DNA of 64,000 nucleotides from Doryteuthis pealeii (taxonomy: Eukaryota > Mollusca > Cephalopoda > Myopsida > Loliginidae): positions 76,206,571 to 76,270,570 of the forward strand of contig CM042148.1 in NCBI GenBank assembly GCA_023376005.1, given 5' to 3'. Shown piece by piece: positions 35,743-45,268 of the stretch. The position numbers were made by a program, and so were the translations under genes. The notes under the pieces were generated by a model that saw only the letters and a list, made by a program, of their open reading frames with translations, had not been told where the DNA came from and did no database searches. Numbering within the stretch: position 1 is the stretch's first letter; each line of letters begins with the position of its first letter.

Positions 35743-36032
35743 GAGAAGCGTGGTGTAATGGTTAAAGTCATGGGAAATGGACTCGTCGCCCCGAGTTCAA
35801 ATCCTGGATGTGGTAACTGCATTTCACTTAGCGCTAATACCCTTGGGAAAGGTATGGATCCTACACTCCCTCCAGCTATGGATAAATAGTAGGGCAGGCT
35901 GGGCTCTTTAACCTTGGTGAGGCAACCGGTCTAGGAGAAGGAAAACTCTGAATTCAAACCTGTTGAACTCCGCTTAAGAAATTGACCTTGTGTCACATCC
36001 TACTCGTGCGGAGGGGTTGGTAAATATATATA
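35743..36032 (+). mobile_element. tRNA-derived SINE, family B, full length
   Basis: Best plus-sense copy. A box region GCGTGGTGTAATGGTTAAAG, B box CCGAGTTCAAATCCTGG, body GGGAAAGGTATGGATCC..CAGCTATGGATAAATAGTAG, 3' part TGAATTCAAACCTGTTGAAC..TGTGTCACATCCTACTCGTG, ending GGTTGGTAAATATATATA. Confidence 0.85.
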
Positions 36033-36052
36033 TACTCACACACATACACATT

Positions 36053-36253
36053 CCTTTGGGTGTCACCATGGCTTAATGGCTAACGTGCTGGACTGTAACA
36101 TAGCAGTAAACAAGTTCAATCTCCAGTCGCGCTATTACGTTCGCTTTCGGACTAATAGTAGCTGGGAGTAATGGCGATGAAGGGGTACTCCACACTCCGC
36201 AGAGGTCTAAAATTAGAACCTCACCATTTTGATGTCATACTAAGGACATTATT
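36053..36253 (+). mobile_element. Chimera: SINE family C head joined to repeat R4
   Basis: 36060-36156 is a family C head and middle (CATGGCTTAATGGCTAACGT, CTTTCGGACTAATA). From about 36163 it continues as antisense R4 (TGGGAGTAATGGCGATGAAG, CTCCACACTCCGCAGAGGTC). Confidence 0.65.
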
Positions 36254-36267
36254 CAGTTATAAGGGGA

Positions 36268-36425
36268 GTCTCTGTGGTGCAGTGGTTAACGTGCTGGACT
36301 GTGACATTCCAGCAAGCAAATTCAAACTCCAGTCGCGTTATTACGTTCACTTTCGGACTAATACCATTGGGAAAGGTATGAACCACTCATTCCCCCAGCT
36401 AGGGTTAAATATTACTATTACTTAG
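36268..36425 (+). mobile_element. tRNA-derived SINE, family C
   Basis: GGTGCAGTGGTTAACGTGCT (A box region), AAATTCAAACTCCAGTCGCG (B box), TTATTACGTTCACTTTCGGA, then the core shared with family B (GGGAAAGGTATGAACC..CCCCAGCTAGGGTTAAATA). Confidence 0.8.
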
Positions 36426-36431
36426 ATGTTT

Positions 36432-36570
36432 AGTACTTTTGTCCCCATGTTTATTGTTATATACACAACGTTTCGGTCGATGTGTCTTCTGGACTTATCA
36501 GGTGTTTCTTTGCGAATTCAGGAGCCTTCTTGTCGGAATCGGGAACCTTCACGGATCTTTGATTAGAACG
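36432..36570 (-). repeat. Repeat R8 tail
   Basis: Minus strand: GTTCCCGATTCCGACAAGAA, CACCTGATAAGTCCAGAAGA, ACCGAAACGTTGTGTATATA, ACAATAAACATGGGGACAAA. Same layout as 56900-57130. Confidence 0.65.
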
Positions 36571-36814
36571 CTTTATTCAATCTATTGGGGACTTATTTTT
36601 CATTCCGTTAACCATGACCAGGTATAAGTGTTAAGCTATGTTAAGTATTCTATGTTATTTTAGCCTGTAGTTAGGATTGAACCTGCAAACTCCTGATCAT
36701 TGTCTCTTAGAACTGAATTAACTCAACCCTTATAAACAAGCAAGAGATAAGACTTTGGCTGTCGGCGTATGTATTTTTGTGAGTGCCGAGTCTATGAAAA
36801 TTCTGTCAATGTTG

Positions 36815-36990
36815 ACAATGGGTATAACAGCATTTTGCCAATGCAAAAAGAAAAAGAAAAAAAAAAGAAAAAGAAAAAGAAAAAGAAAAAAAACAAAACA
36901 AACAAAAATAAATAAATAAATAAATAAAATAAAAATACAAAAACAAGAAAGATCTTAGTATAAAAATAAGAAGCTCTTAGAGATAAAAAA
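36815..36990 (+). repeat. Duplicated purine-rich unit, copy 1
   Basis: GACAATGGGTATAACAGCAT TTTGCCAATG, then (AAAAAG)n, then TATAAAAATAAGAAGCTCTT. Repeated at 37532-37695. Confidence 0.8.
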
Positions 36991-36994
36991 AAAA

Positions 36995-37127
36995 GAAGTT
37001 TTTTCCACTGGTGGTCAAGTAAACAAGATTTCATATGCGTTCTAGAAGAATAATATCCATTTTTTTAACCATGTGGTAAGATTTGTAAATATTAGAATAA
37101 AAATTAGAATGAGGTAAGGAAAAGATA

Positions 37128-37201
<74 letters not shown>

Positions 37202-37401
37202 GATTGTTTCGTTTTACGGCATATCAACCATTTTCGGGTCATTTAATGCCGTATCAAGTCATTTTGATAAACAAAGGACTCAGGTTGCTTATTGTATCTG
37301 CTGCTGCTTAAGTGGTTACCCAATTAAGCATTGGTCAGGTTTGTTGCTGCTTAAACTTCGGTGATCTTGCGAGAACCGGTTCTTTCAGCGTGACCTGACC
37401 G

Positions 37402-37458
<57 letters not shown>

Positions 37459-37530
37459 GGGGAAGAGAGGGAGAGGGGATGGTATGTTGAAATAAGAGCG
37501 ATGATAAAGAAAAGATAGAAATATTAAGGA
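36995..37530 (+). repeat. Segmental duplication unit, copy 2
   Basis: See copy 1 at 34545-35110. Contains (GA)n at 37131-37199 and 37404-37460 and an R4 tail scrap at 37200-37262. Confidence 0.85.
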
Positions 37531-37531
37531 G

Positions 37532-37695
37532 ACAATGGGTATAACAGCATTTTGCCAATGTAAAAAGAAAAAGAAAAGAAAAAAAAAGAAAAAGGAAAAA
37601 GAAAAAGAAAAAGAAGAAAAAACAACAACAAAACAACAAAAAAAAAAACAGAAAAATCTTAATATAAAAATAAGAAGCTGTTAGAGATTTAAAAA
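37532..37695 (+). repeat. Duplicated purine-rich unit, copy 2
   Basis: Same as 36815-36990 with minor changes (CCAATG then TAAAAAG; AAGAAGCTGTTAGAGATT). Confidence 0.8.
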
Positions 37696-38367
37696 AAAAA
37701 AAAGATCTCAGAAGAAAAAAAGATAAGATCTTAGATACGAACATAAATGAACTATAAAATTAATTAAAAAAGAAAGAAAATAAATAAAGTCGAAGCAGAA
37801 TGTTTGCAGAGAAAAATTTAAAAGAAACACAGCTAGACTAACATTTATTTTGTGTTGTGAGTGAATGAAAATGGCAAGATTTTCATATGTCAAGGACGTT
37901 TTCTAACGTTCTCATCGGGCAATAACTACATATTTATGGCGTCATAACAGCGAAAAAGAAAGAAGAAAATGATTGTTCTGTAAGCGGTGCATGGAGCGTT
38001 TCAGTTGGACGCAGAGGTGACGCAAGTGACAGTGATTATTCAAAGCGGAAAGAAAATCACAAACGCCAGCTGCCGCTTAACCAACACAACATGAAAGATT
38101 CACGGATTTATTACCATAAATAACACATGTTCCCAGGCCACATAAAAAAATGTAGCGTACACAAGTGTAAGCATTTGTTGCAAAACAAGTCAGTCAAAAT
38201 GAATACAGATATCTATTGAGATTGCTCTCGTCTGGCTCGTAAAAGCCGATAGTGAACATGGCAGCCATGTTTGTCTCCATTACTCTTGTAGTTAAGGTTC
38301 ATTTTGTGTTGTGTGACTGACAAGCTGATTTACTCGGAGCTTGGTTAAAAGCGTTTAAAGTCTTTTC
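37696..38367. other. Intergenic, no gene
   Basis: A-rich, then ordinary sequence; ACATGGCAGCCATGTT near 38257 is a short palindrome. Nothing else recognised. Confidence 0.4.
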
Positions 38368-38642
38368 GGTTCAAATGCAGAATAGCGCGCAAGAGATAAT
38401 ATCATTAGAATAGCATTTTACGTATTAATAGCATTAGATTACGGAAACTCCCAAAGTAGCCTAACCATAACTCTAAAAACTAACCCTAACACTAAAACTG
38501 ACCCTAATACCCAAGCCTAAAACTAGCCCTAACCCTTGCGTCTCAAAGGTTTCGGGTATTTCCGTGAAATTTAATGGAATATAATGCTTTTTATACGTGA
38601 TCTAATGATATCATCTATTGGGCGCTATTCTGAATTAGTACC
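38368..38642. mobile_element. MITE family T2, copy 1 (telomere-like interior)
   Basis: Inverted ends: CAGAATAGCGCGCAAG..ATATCATTAGA at the left against the complement at the right (TCTAATGATAT..GGGCGCTATTCTG). The interior has degenerate CCCTAA repeats (38461-38540). About 275 bp, no ORF. Confidence 0.75.
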
Positions 38643-38747
38643 AAATAAAGGGTCATATAAGAAACTGAACATTACCCTACAACTCACGGATTTATTAACT
38701 TAGAACCCTGAGCCTCCTAAGGCCGTAAAACCCCTCACTTACTGATC

Positions 38748-38750
<3 letters not shown>

Positions 38751-38789
<39 letters not shown>

Positions 38790-38847
38790 ATATATCAGTG
38801 TGTATGGTTGGTACTATTACACTTGAAGAGGCAGAACTAAGCCAACC

Positions 38848-38896
<49 letters not shown>
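38751..38896. repeat. (AC)n(AT)n and (TA)n microsatellites
   Basis: CA run 38751-38780 passing into TA; a second TA run at 38849-38896. Confidence 0.9.
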
Positions 38897-38899
<3 letters not shown>

Positions 38900-38964
38900 T
38901 CCTTGTTAGTATTGGAGAAATGATAATAAAGTGCTCAATTACTTCTGTAAGAGCTGTATTTATT

Positions 38965-39031
38965 TAATTATAGTTTACAATACATTTAAGAGTCCATTTT
39001 ATCAATGGTTTCTTAAATGTATTGTAAACTA

Positions 39032-39037
<6 letters not shown>
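38965..39037. repeat. Perfect inverted repeat, 27-bp arms, 19-bp loop
   Basis: The left arm 38965-38991 (TAATTATAGTTTACAATACA..) is exactly complemented by 39011-39037. It is followed at once by an (AT)n run to 39064. Confidence 0.95.
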
Positions 39038-39068
<31 letters not shown>

Positions 39069-39621
39069 CAACTAACACTTCTTATTCTTGACCAATATTG
39101 GACTTTCTCCATCAGAAAAGAGAAAAGATCCAAGGTATATGGCAATCACACAGAGGGATGACAATCCAACAAAGTCTGGTGGTATAGCACTCTGGGTTGA
39201 TGATAATGATGCTTCGCACCCGAAACCATGCTTAATCCAGAGTTCTTATCTGATGACGGCTTTGTTGGAAGCAATGCAGCTGTGAAAACACCAGTCACTG
39301 TATGAACTTATATATATATAGTCATCCACATACACGTGTTTCGACTTATATAGAGACAGGTGGGATGATTTACGTTCATATTCCCACTAAGTCTCTTCTG
39401 TGTGGCTAGACATTTTTGTGAGCTACCTACAGCCAGGTTCGAAATCCAGTCGTTTAAGCAGCAGTCGGACAACTTACCCTCTCGGCTATCATGACCCACA
39501 GAATATGAAGGGAACTTTAACAATTTTAATACACACCTCTGTATGTATGTAAAGACCGTCATAGAGTGCTCCATCCTATTTTATAGGAGAGCGTTGCGTT
39601 TACGCTTTAGTTGGCGGCCGT

Positions 39622-39623
39622 CA

Positions 39624-39665
<42 letters not shown>

Positions 39666-39670
39666 TATTA
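39622..39670. repeat. (TA)n microsatellite
   Basis: TA run with a TAATATATATATTA palindromic end. Confidence 0.9.
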
Positions 39671-40172
39671 TGTAACCTTTTTCATTTATTAAATGGCGAT
39701 TATTTTACTAATAGCTTTTATAATTATTTTTGGTTGCGATAGAGCTGTTATCAACATGAGAACTTACTGGGTATGCATAAACAGACACACATTTTTAGGG
39801 TTACTCAGTCGGTAGCGAGGAGCTACTGAGTGGGCTTATGTAATATTGACCGTCGTATTCACAATATGAACCAATTACTTAAAAACCTTTTAATCCCAAT
39901 AAAATGTTATGGTAATCAATACAAATGTTAGGAACTGCTTTTAGAACAATAAATAGATCGCAGTATGAAATTTGACAATGTCTGCACACGGCACGGCGTT
40001 AGGAATTCGTCGACAGACGCCTACGGCACGAACCAAATAGAGACAGGTGGGATGATTTACGTTCATATTCCCACTAATCTATGTAGATAATAAAAAACAT
40101 AGATTCTCAAAAAGAGATTGATGCAATATTTGGATAGAAGACTCTTTAAAGGAACAATCCCCATGCTTTTGT
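39671..40172. other. Intergenic, no gene
   Basis: Includes a repeated segment: GAGACAGGTGGGATGATTTA CGTTCATATTCCCACTAA occurs at 39352-39390 and again at 40040-40077. Nature unknown. Confidence 0.5.
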
Positions 40173-40277
40173 ATTTACAAACCCTCCGTACGAGCAGGAT
40201 GTGACACAAGGTCCAAATTTTTTTAGCGGAGTTTTAAGAGATTTGAATTCTGAATTTTCCTTCTCCTAGACCGGTTG
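40173..40277 (-). mobile_element. SINE family B, 3' third
   Basis: Contains CCTCCGTACGAGCAGGATGT and TTCCTTCTCCTAGACCGGTT only. Confidence 0.6.
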
Positions 40278-40543
40278 GTATACTATGTGTGTAGGAATAT
40301 TTAAAAATAATGAGATTTATGCTGACCATTATGAATATACAGTCACAATCATTTTCAGGAAGTATACGGTCACTGAGTTTTTTTTAGAGCACCGGTTGTG
40401 CGGCCTTGATGTAATTTGCCGGTCAATTCGAGAAAACCTTACTAGGCATGCGTGATTAGAAACTCTTTGGTAAGGATACTCAGTCGGCAGCGATATTCTA
40501 CGTTTATGTAGGTTTTTGAGGCAAAATACCCCACTTCTTGTGG

Positions 40544-40544
<1 letters not shown>

Positions 40545-40602
<58 letters not shown>

Positions 40603-40741
40603 AGACAGACAGACAGACAGACAACTATAAGGGAGAGAAACACATAGATAGAGCGAGGGAGAAACATATAGAAGGGAGAGAGAAGAGATTGTCTGACAAA
40701 CATCTAGAGAGAGCGAGAGAGAGAGAGAGGGAGAGTCAAAC

Positions 40742-40811
<70 letters not shown>
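40545..40811. repeat. (GA)n-rich array with (ACAG)n
   Basis: GA runs 40546-40600 and 40747-40811 joined by degenerate GA/ACAG sequence. Any reading frame through it is low-complexity. Confidence 0.95.
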
Positions 40812-40814
<3 letters not shown>

Positions 40815-40955
40815 AAACTCAAAGAAAAGAGAAAAATATAAAGATACAGAAAAACACTTTGAAAAATAACAGAAAAGAAAAATATCTACAAATAAAATGA
40901 CATTTTGTTTTCATAGAAAAAAAAATGTACAAAAGAAGAAATAACACAAATAACA

Positions 40956-40981
40956 CACAACACACACACACACACACACAC

Positions 40982-41014
<33 letters not shown>
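40956..41014. repeat. (CA)n microsatellite
   Basis: CA run with one CAA slip. Confidence 0.95.
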
Positions 41015-41016
<2 letters not shown>

Positions 41017-41470
41017 CTGTTTAGAAAAATATTTTTCTTTTCTTTCCTTTTCTTTTCTTTTTTTTTCTTCTTCACGGTTATTTAGATAATCAAGGGCGAT
41101 TTAATATTTTAAAAGATATCTTAAATTTTACATATTTCTTCTGTTTTTCTTGTTTTTTGACGGCTATTAAGATCATTAAATACGATTAAGTATTTGAAAA
41201 GATATCTTGAAATTATTTTTGAATTTATTGAAGGGTGCAAATTGAGTTATTTTCTTTATTTCTTTCCATTTCTTTTTTTTTCGCGGCTATTAAGGTCATC
41301 AAATACGATGTAATATCTTAAAAGATATTTTAAAACTTGTTTTTGAATTTATTGAGGTGAGAAAATTGAGTTATATTGCATGGCCAGTTATTGTAATCGG
41401 TATGCAAGAAGAAAAACTCTCCAAATGACAATAAATATTTTCGTCTCCTTCATACATTAAATAGAAAAAG
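41015..41470. repeat. Degenerate tandem duplication
   Basis: A segment of about 125 bp is repeated: GGCTATTAAGATCATTAAAT ACGAT..ATATCTTGAAATT..TTGAATTTATTGA (41162-41232) and GGCTATTAAGGTCATCAAAT ACGAT..AAAACTTG..GAATTTATTGA (41285-41356). A third, poorer unit begins near 41078. No gene. Confidence 0.7.
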
Positions 41471-41720
41471 AGTACAAATGCAGAATAGCGCGCAAGGGAT
41501 AATATAATTAAAATCGCATTTTACTTATAAATAGCATTAGATTATGGAAACTCTCGAATTAACCCAACCCTAACACTAACCCAAATCCTAAATCTAACCC
41601 AAACCCTTACCCTAACTATAACCCTAACGTCTCATAGTTTTGGGTATTTCTGTGAAACGTAATGCTTTTTATACGTAATCTAATGATATTATCACTTGCG
41701 CGCTATTCTACATTGGTACC
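41471..41720. mobile_element. MITE family T2, copy 2 (telomere-like interior)
   Basis: CAGAATAGCGCGCAAGGGAT at the left and CACTTGCGCGCTATTCTACA at the right are inverted; the interior has CCCTAACACTAACCC and ACCCTAACTATAACCCTAAC. Same family as 38368-38642. Confidence 0.75.
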
Positions 41721-41814
41721 GAAAAAAGAAATGTTAAAAAACAAATAAATGAATAATTTCCTCCCGATTTTCTAAAGAGGAAAATAAAAACACCAATAAC
41801 CTATAACTACTTAC

Positions 41815-42250
41815 GGTACCGTTATATTATGTGGCCTAGCTTTTTGATTCTCTTATAGTATGTGGCCTACCCGGTTTGAATGTGTCCTACCTCAGTAATA
41901 GTATATTTATAGATATAAGTTGTAGGCAATTTATTGAAACTAATCATTTTTCACATATATTCAATTTCAAGAAATGCAATTCAGTCATAAGCTGTATATA
42001 GCAATTAAGAATAATTAAAAAAAGAATTTATCCATAATTTACATGAATCAGAGATCTATTTAATTCTAAAATATTCTAAAATTCTGGTTAGGGTTAAGGT
42101 TAGGGTTAGGGGTTAGGTTAGCAGTTATTTATTATAACCTTATAATATGCTTTCATGGTAGGCCACATACTATACGAGAGACATGATTTCGTAGGCCACA
42201 TTCAAAAGGTATGCCACATTCAAGGTAGGCCACATACTAATAATGGTACC
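41815..42250. mobile_element. MITE/foldback family T3 (telomere-like interior)
   Basis: GGTACC plus GTTATATTATGTGGCCTA at the left against TAGGCCACATACTAATAATG plus GGTACC at the right, inverted. The motif TAGGCCACAT recurs several times inside. TTAGGG-like stretch at 42087-42120. Confidence 0.65.
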
Positions 42251-42616
42251 TACAAACTATCATAACCACTAGACAAAAAAAAAAAAAAAAAGTAAAAGTA
42301 AAAAGCATAGAATGAATAAATAAATGAATAAACGAAACGCCCACCACATATCCGGATATATTCACTGTGCACTTGTCAATGTAATTCGCTTGAATGACCG
42401 AGACATCCGGCTCAGCCATCAGTCATTTTATACGCCTTACCTTTTTTTTCCACACATAAGCATGCTTCTAACTAGTGCAATTTCCCTATCAAAACATCAA
42501 CATTGATATTGAATATACAAGTTTAAAGTGACTTACATTTCCTTAAGTGTACAACATTTCGACGCTCTGTGATTCATTAGGAAAAGGTAAATAAACACTT
42601 AATCATCCCAAACAGA

Positions 42617-42700
42617 TCTATTTGACAGGCACTACTACGCCGTGACAGAGTGGACCTGGGAGTAATGGCAATGAAGGGATGACTCTACACAATATGAAAT
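42617..42700 (-). repeat. R4 fragment
   Basis: GTGACAGAGTGGACCTGGGA GTAATGGCAATGAAG only. Confidence 0.6.
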
Positions 42701-43150
42701 ACAAAAAAAAAAAGAGCACAACATTATAAAACAGAATAAAACATTATTTTTTTTAGTACAGAAAAATTCCATAAAGTAGAATGAATTTTCAGTGTTTTTT
42801 TTTTAATTTTCCTTTTAGTTTACTTTTTAGGGTCAGGGTCGGAGTTAGATTTATTAGCTTAATCTTAAAACTAGATCAGTGTTTCCATATTGTACATACT
42901 GCATTGTGATATCTTATTTTATTGTGTATATTTTTTGGCATTGTTAAACCAATTTTTAAACCAATTCTAAAAGTGTACCACGAAATAAAATGTGGCTAGA
43001 TCAAGGACAGTCTTTAATATCCTAACTTTAATAGAATCTACCGAATAAGAAATGTGCTTTTTAAGATTCAAGGAGAATTCCTTTCAGAATTCGTTGGAAC
43101 CGAGACAAACTGCTATTGAGCAACGTTGTGAGCATCTGGCTAGATTGAAT
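42701..43150. other. Intergenic, no confident gene
   Basis: The + frame 43100-43165 reads EPRQTAIEQRCEHLARLNDI, which looks non-random, but it runs straight into the GAA array and has no recognisable partner exons. Confidence 0.3.
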
Positions 43151-43154
43151 GACA

Positions 43155-43171
43155 TATTGAAGAAGAAGAAG

Positions 43172-43202
<31 letters not shown>

Positions 43203-43740
43203 CGTCAAAGAAGATGTTAAAGATGCCAAAGAAGAAGAAGAAAAAAGAAGAAGAAATCAATGAAGTCAAAGATATCGAAGAAGAAGAAGAAGAAGAAGAA
43301 GAAGAAGAAGAAGAAGAAGAAATCAATGAAGTCAAGAAGAAGAAGAAGAAGAAGAAGAAGAAGAAGAAGAAGAAGAAGAAGAAGAAGAAGAAGAAATCAA
43401 TGAAGTCAAAGAAGATATAGAAGAAGAAGAAGAAGAAGAAGAAAGAAGAAGAAGAGAAGAAGAAATCAATGAAGTCAAAGAAGATATCGAAGAAGAAGAA
43501 GAAGAAGAAGAAGAAGAAGAAGAAGAAGAAGAAGAAGAAGAAGAAAGAAGAAGAAGAAGAAGAAGAAGAAGTCGTCAAAGAAGTCAAAGAAGAAAAGAAG
43601 AAATAGTCAATGAAGAAAAAGTTAAACAAGAAGAAGAAGAGGTCAAAGAAATAATCAAAGAAGAAGAAGTCAACGAAGAAAAACATTCTAAAAGGAAAAG
43701 AAATATACTAAAAGAAGAAGAAGAAAAAATTCTCTGAAGG
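43155..43740. repeat. Large (GAA)n array with a higher-order unit
   Basis: About 590 bp almost entirely purine on the + strand. Within it, GAAGAAATCAATGAAGTCAA (AGAAGATATCGAAGAAG) recurs four times at variable spacing. Reading frames give poly-Lys or poly-Glu; no gene is inferred. Confidence 0.95.
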
Positions 43741-43880
43741 AAAAATATGAAGAAGAAATATTAGGTAGAGGCGATTTACGGTTTGTTAAGGGATGAAGAT
43801 GATTGTCATACTGATGGTGTATAATGAATATATGGTAAACGGAGATGTGATGACCTGCTAGAATGAGGATGTTTGTTAAA

Positions 43881-43945
43881 TAGGAAGAAAAGAAGAAGAA
43901 GAAGAAGAAGAAGAAGAAGAAGAAGAAAGAAGAAGAAGAAGATCT
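43881..43945. repeat. (GAA)n microsatellite
   Basis: GAA run, 60+ bp, with two phase slips. Confidence 0.95.
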
Positions 43946-44224
43946 TTTTTCTGAGCAAGGAAATTCAACCGGTGATTTTGCTGCGTGTGAGGCCTCACAT
44001 TAAACTGACCTTGTGTCGTATTTTCCCACGTCAGGAGGCTAATACATACAATATTTGCACATGTCATTAGATGAGACTCCATAAACAGAAGCGTATCTGT
44101 GGTAACTGCTCATACAACATATAAATGGCGAACAATATGTCTTGAACAATTTAGAATCATACTTTATTTTTGATTTTAAAAATCTTTTTTCTTCAATTCA
44201 TGGTTTTGTAAATCAATCTTACTC

Positions 44225-44310
44225 ATCACTCGCATTACTCCCAGGTTCACTCTGACCGGGGATGGTAGTACCTGTTAAGTCCCATCTATGAGTTAAATAG
44301 TTATTTTTGA
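44225..44310 (+). repeat. R4 fragment
   Basis: TCACTCGCATTACTCCCAGG TTCACTCTGACC..TCCCATCTATGAGTTAAATAG. Confidence 0.65.
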
Positions 44311-44411
44311 AACGTTAGGAATACTTGGGATCATATAAATGCGTGCAAATCATTTTTATTAAGAATAGTTAAGCCTAGACGCTATAATGGTCTACAAGGG
44401 ATTATCATTTA

Positions 44412-44634
44412 CTCCTTTTGAGTTTTCACATCAGCATTAGCTGATGGTCTTTCACTGGAGTCTGAGTGACAGCAAGTCTCCTCAGGTCTCCAGGACTCTT
44501 CTGAGTATACTGGCAGATTGCAGCAGTGCAGTGTTCTGAATGGTTTCAATCCTTCCTCTGATTTCCAAACTTTCCAAACCCTTTTCTAATCCTTTTGGGA
44601 CTGTTCCAAGTGCACCAACTACAATTGGTATCAA

Positions 44635-44640
<6 letters not shown>
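44412..44640 (-). mobile_element. LINE reverse-transcriptase C-terminal remnant (type 'IPIVxGALGTVPKG')
   Basis: Minus strand reads IPIVVGALGTVPKGLEKGLE, SLEIRGRIETIQNTALLQSA, SILRRVLET, then a stop. I recall this as the end of a non-LTR reverse transcriptase found repeatedly in marine invertebrates; related remnants are at 46370, 57140 and 62345. The clade (R2/NeSL-like?) is inference. Confidence 0.65.
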
Positions 44641-44666
<26 letters not shown>

Positions 44667-44681
44667 GTAGTAGTAGTATAG
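44634..44681. repeat. (TTA)n(GTA)n microsatellite
   Basis: ATT run, then TAG/GTA repeats; adjoins the LINE remnant. Confidence 0.9.
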
Positions 44682-44708
44682 TAGTAATAGTTGATACCAT
44701 ATAATTGT

Positions 44709-44961
44709 GTGCAACCCGAGTTCAAATCCTGGACAAGGCTATTTACATTTCACCTAGCGCTAATAGCCTTGGGAAAGGTCTGCATCCAACTACTCTTCCT
44801 CCCAGCTATGGGTAAATGGTAGGGCAAACTGGAATCTTTAACCATGGCTAGGCAACTAGCCAAGGAGATGGAAAACTATGAATTCAAACCTGTTAAACTC
44901 AGCTTAAGAAACTGACATTGTGTCACATCCTGCTCGTACCAAGGGGTTGGTAAACATATAT
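44709..44961 (+). mobile_element. SINE family B, 5'-truncated, with target-site duplication
   Basis: Begins at the B box (ACCCGAGTTCAAATCCTGG) and runs to the tail GGGGTTGGTAAACATATA. Flanked by a 16-bp direct repeat ATATAATTGTGTGCAA at 44699-44714 and 44958-44973 (a few bases ambiguous because the tail ends in AT). Confidence 0.8.
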
Positions 44962-45011
44962 AATTGTGTGCAAATTATTAGTATTAGATAGGAATAATTA
45001 AAATCATATAA

Positions 45012-45268
45012 AAGTAAAAAGTCGTCGGGGTGGCCTAAAGTCGGTATCAGCCAGTCAGCGAGGGAGTCTATCCCCTTTTTCACTAGCGATAGACCAAGGA
45101 GATTGTTTTTTTTGCGTCTGAGGGGGAGCGCCACACCTACCATCAGCTCCTTACTTTACTGCACAGATCCCGGTGCTACTCATACTCTGAGTTGGCGAGG
45201 GGTGGCATCGAACTAGGAACCTTGTGGTTTCTAGCCGAACGCTCTACCGACTGAGCTATCCCGGCCCC
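45012..45268 (-). mobile_element. tRNA-derived SINE, family A, full length
   Basis: Minus strand: GGGGCCGGGATAGCTCAGTC (A box), GTAGAGCGTTCGGCTAGAAA, GGTTCCTAGTTCGATGCCAC (B box), then body GATCTGTGCAGTAAAGTAAG, GGTGTGGCGCTCC, ACAATCTCCTTGGTCTATCG, GACTTTAGGCCACCCCGACG. Reference copy for the family. Confidence 0.85.

Noticed and set aside
36432..36570. Hammerhead ribozyme: CTGATAAGTCC ... CCGAAACG
   Set aside because: The core resembles CTGATGA...GAAA, but the central G is changed and the stem II halves do not pair, so a ribozyme is not supported.
40329..41010. Ser/Leu and Arg/Glu frames over the (GA)n blocks, Cys/Val frames over (CA)n
   Set aside because: Microsatellite translation only.
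43052..43686. Long frames of poly-Lys, poly-Glu (plus strand) and Phe/Ser (minus strand)
   Set aside because: They are products of the GAA array; frames change with every slip and no splice signals or conserved domain support a gene.
45185..45268. Functional tRNA gene (minus strand, good A and B boxes)
   Set aside because: No complete cloverleaf with an acceptor stem; the sequence continues into a SINE body found at several loci.
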